Assembly (NCBI RefSeq): GCF_000002515.2
Contig: NC_006039.1
Coordinates: 1,364,001-1,428,000 of the forward strand
DNA from: Kluyveromyces lactis
Taxonomy: Eukaryota; Ascomycota; Saccharomycetes; Saccharomycetales; Saccharomycetaceae
DNA: 64,000 nt
Direction: 5' to 3'
Below the pieces are notes generated by a model. It had not been told where the DNA came from. It made no database searches and was given only the letters and a program-made list of their open reading frames with translations. A program made the translations under genes and the position numbers. Below, piece after piece: positions 61,869 to 64,000 of this stretch. Positions within the stretch are counted from its first letter, which is position 1. Each line of letters starts with the position of its first letter.

Positions 61869-63194
61869 CTATTTAGCCTTGAGCCCGTGCATAATCTCTT
61901 CCTTAGTGATTAGATGACCGATGGTTTCAATATGGTCTAGTAATTGATCCACATTTGCCGACCATTCGTTGAGCAGATCACTAGAGTTGTTTGGCTTACC
62001 AAAGTTCACAATCTTTTCAGGTCTATTTATCTTTGCGTAAATGATACCCTGGTTGACCAAATCACTGATAAACGACTCTGTCTTGGCCTCATCTAAATCT
62101 AATAGCTCCTTTAACCTTGGCAAAGTAATTTTTGTATAGTATTTGGAAATGACACGCAAGTTGTGCTCTATGATTCTCTTATGAAGATCTTCCCAGTGTG
62201 ATTCATTAGACCCGAATGCAACGCCGTCCTGGTTCAAAATTTCTTTGTAGGTATCTTGTACTATTGGCCATCTCATTAGTTCTGCTGTGGTGAAGAGTTT
62301 TACCAAGGATTCTTGGGATGGCAATTTCTTTAGATTGTTGTCCAACTGAACCTTGTGAATGAGATCATTTTGTAGGTTATCATATGGCGATAGAATCAAG
62401 AAGTATACAACCCTGGATAGAGCTGCCTTCCATTGAATTTCATCTGCCTTCACAGAATCAGAGTTGTAGATTTCTTGGTAGTACTGAGCCACTTCTAAGT
62501 AATCTTTCTTATGCAAGCCAATCTTTACCAAAAGGTTATAATACTCTAATTTCAATGCTGCATACTTTTCATTCTTGAAAGTCTTCTTTAATATTTTTCT
62601 GGACAACACAGTGGCTTGAGAGTAATCACCTTTTAGGATACTTAATTCCATTTGTTCAAGGATAAATTCAATCTTTTCATACATCTCCATGGACCCATAC
62701 GTTTCCACTTGCAATTCACATAACAAGTCAGTGGCCTCATCGATCTTGTTCTCAGATCTTCTGATATGAACCAAATCTCTAGTGACTCTAGCTCTTTCAA
62801 CTTCCACGAAAATCTTGTTCTCAGTCACGGTTCTTATCGTCTCAATAGTTTTAATCTTGGTGTCCAAATCCTTCAGGTCTTCCAAATATTTCATCACAGA
62901 CTGAATCATATACTGCACAGATAACTTCAATTGACCATGCTTTTTTGATAGAAGCATGATTTGGTCGTTAAGTAGGTCCCATTGGTCTGCTGCGACCAAA
63001 ACATCTACGATCTTAGTCAAGACTCTTTTCGAAGATGCTAAATCAGAAGATTGTCTAGTCTTCTTTTCCAACACTAACAATTGATCCAAAGCACTGGAAT
63101 AATCATTCTTGGCCAAAATCTCAAGCTTAGGAAATTCAGCGTCCAAGATTTCGGTATAATCTTTCTCTGCCTTAATTGGAGCGTCTCTGGACAT
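61869..63194 (-). CDS. RPN5: 26S proteasome lid subunit Rpn5
   Basis: Lid subunit of the 19S regulatory particle (also found with the COP9 signalosome in yeast); 441 aa (S. cerevisiae 445). Helical TPR-like repeats lead to a C-terminal PCI domain (about residues 290-400). The start MSRDAPIKAEKDYTEILDAE and the middle are close to S. cerevisiae Rpn5. Its promoter contains a perfect Rpn4 PACE box, expected for proteasome genes. It is divergent from NOP14, as in S. cerevisiae (YDL147W, YDL148C). Confidence 0.97.
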   Translation of the reverse strand: MSRDAPIKAEKDYTEILDAEFPKLEILAKNDYSSALDQLLVLEKKTRQSSDLASSKRVLTKIVDVLVAADQWDLLNDQIMLLSKKHGQLKLSVQYMIQSVMKYLEDLKDLDTKIKTIETIRTVTENKIFVEVERARVTRDLVHIRRSENKIDEATDLLCELQVETYGSMEMYEKIEFILEQMELSILKGDYSQATVLSRKILKKTFKNEKYAALKLEYYNLLVKIGLHKKDYLEVAQYYQEIYNSDSVKADEIQWKAALSRVVYFLILSPYDNLQNDLIHKVQLDNNLKKLPSQESLVKLFTTAELMRWPIVQDTYKEILNQDGVAFGSNESHWEDLHKRIIEHNLRVISKYYTKITLPRLKELLDLDEAKTESFISDLVNQGIIYAKINRPEKIVNFGKPNNSSDLLNEWSANVDQLLDHIETIGHLITKEEIMHGLKAK

Positions 63195-63367
63195 ATTTTA
63201 CGATATAATTTATACTCTTTTCTCTTTGCTCTGCCTGCTCAACTTAAACCGAAATGCAATACAATCAATTTCTCTGTATCCGTCCTGTATTCAAACCACA
63301 CAAACTTACAGTCTCAGAACCGACACTGTAACCTGCTGTACCTCTGTTCGCGGTTATTTCGTATATA

Positions 63368-63376
63368 TTTGCCACC
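63368..63376 (-). promoter_or_regulatory. PACE box (Rpn4 site)
   Basis: TTTGCCACC on the plus strand is GGTGGCAAA on the RPN5 strand, the exact Rpn4-binding PACE consensus, 174 bases upstream of RPN5. Confidence 0.85.
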
Positions 63377-63511
63377 TGTAACTGATTTCCTTTATTTCTC
63401 ATAATGCCTTTAAAATGACAAGCTACGGTAAAAGCTTCCTCAGTAACAGTAACAATCGAATCTTAGAAAAACGTGACTTCATCATCGTTCGTAATGATTG
63501 TGCTGGATATT

Positions 63512-63546
63512 CGGGTAACCTTGATTTGATTTTATTGTGCGGGTAA
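63512..63546 (-). promoter_or_regulatory. Two Reb1 sites
   Basis: CGGGTAA at 63512-63518 and at 63540-63546 (TTACCCG on the minus strand), 28 bases apart, between the PACE and PAC boxes. They could separate the two divergent promoters. Confidence 0.6.
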
Positions 63547-63602
63547 CTATTTTCTTTCTTTTCGGTGAAAAAGCATTAAAAGTTTGACAGAAGATGAATT
63601 GA

Positions 63603-63612
63603 GCGATGAGAT
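63603..63612 (+). promoter_or_regulatory. PAC motif upstream of NOP14
   Basis: GCGATGAGAT, exact PAC consensus, 139 bases before the NOP14 ATG, followed by repeats of GAGAT. It fits a ribosome-biogenesis gene. Confidence 0.8.
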
Positions 63613-63750
63613 GAGATGAGATGGGATTAAATCAAAGGCTGTCAGAAGGTTCAGTATCTTGGCCGATTGTATTGAATTGACTTGCATCATCAGTTGTGTT
63701 TAGACCATTCTTCTTGTCTGTGGGCAAATAGGTTACAAAGTCGAATAATA

Positions 63751-64000
63751 ATGGGTGGTTCACAGTTGAAGAACTTGAAGGCCGCTTTAAAGGCTAATGG
63801 GTTGACTGGTCAGACCAATGTCAAGAAGAGTTCTAAGAAGAAGGGCAAATCTCCCAGGGAGTTTGATAGAGAAGAAAGACAGAAGACTATTGAAAGAATT
63901 AGGGAACAGTTTAATCCGTTTGATGTGAAAACAAATCGTAATAAAAAGGTTGGTGTGATGAGGGAATCTGCAGCTAAACTTGCAGTAGGTAAGCCGGGAA
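63751..64000 (+). CDS. NOP14: SSU processome factor Nop14, 5' fragment
   Basis: N-terminal 83 codons of the nucleolar small-subunit processome protein Nop14, needed for 18S rRNA maturation; cut by the window edge, so not truncated biologically. It starts [20 protein letters not shown], near-identical to S. cerevisiae ([20 protein letters not shown]), followed by a lysine-rich stretch and REEFNPFD-like and AVGKPG motifs. Position next to RPN5 and the upstream PAC box agree. Confidence 0.95.
   Translation, partial: MGGSQLKNLKAALKANGLTGQTNVKKSSKKKGKSPREFDREERQKTIERIREQFNPFDVKTNRNKKVGVMRESAAKLAVGKPG

Larger units (their letters stand above)
63195..63750. other. RPN5-NOP14 divergent promoter
   Basis: 556 bases with a PACE box for RPN5, two Reb1 cores in the middle, and a PAC motif for NOP14. 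The three parts map cleanly onto the two genes' known regulons. Confidence 0.7.

Overview
This window is a gene-dense stretch of nuclear DNA from a budding yeast of the family Saccharomycetaceae. Almost every protein aligns from memory with a Saccharomyces cerevisiae gene. Genes are compact and mostly intronless, and intergenic DNA carries typical yeast sites (Reb1, Cbf1, PAC, the Rpn4 PACE box, MCB, STRE-like CCCCT). The gene order interleaves pairs of S. cerevisiae regions that are duplicates of each other, each gene present once. That is the pattern of a yeast that branched off before the whole-genome duplication (Kluyveromyces, Lachancea, Torulaspora, Zygosaccharomyces and relatives). The genus is not decided by anything I can see; Kluyveromyces is only a guess.

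Layout. 1-19.4 kb: NVJ2, MEC1, CKS1, HSL7, a Dilute-domain protein (YPR089W-like) and AGP2, mixing S. cerevisiae chromosome XVI-right and II-right genes. 19.9-56.5 kb: RVB2, VMA11, NSL1, SSO1/2, FAS2, a USV1/RGM1 zinc finger, a YPL229W/YMR181C-like protein, CET1, ALG5, SPT21, NEW1, a YMR178W-like protein, CHP1 (YPL225W), an MMT1/2 metal transporter, ECM5 and a GRE1/SIP18 hydrophilin, mixing chromosomes XVI-left and XIII-right. 57.7-64 kb: TUB4, LDB17, a spliced ATG38, RPN5 and the first 250 bases of NOP14, mixing chromosomes XII and IV.

Functionally these are housekeeping genes: the DNA-damage checkpoint (MEC1), cell-cycle control (CKS1, HSL7), chromatin (RVB2, SPT21, ECM5), fatty-acid synthesis (FAS2), mRNA capping (CET1), N-glycosylation (ALG5), ribosome function and biogenesis (NEW1, CHP1, NOP14), V-ATPase (VMA11), membrane fusion and contact sites (SSO1, NVJ2), microtubules and kinetochore (TUB4, NSL1), endocytosis (LDB17), autophagy (ATG38) and proteasome (RPN5). 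Several start codons were moved to the first true in-frame ATG.

The less explained parts lie between genes. They are a possible small spliced gene antisense between AGP2 and RVB2, a possible tiny spliced ORF upstream of AGP2, short ATG-started ORFs next to ECM5 (41 and 71 codons), and a PAC/RRPE pair followed by clustered hairpins at the left edge. I saw no tRNA, rRNA, CRISPR, transposon, LTR or virus-like element, but tRNA and snoRNA searches were by eye only.
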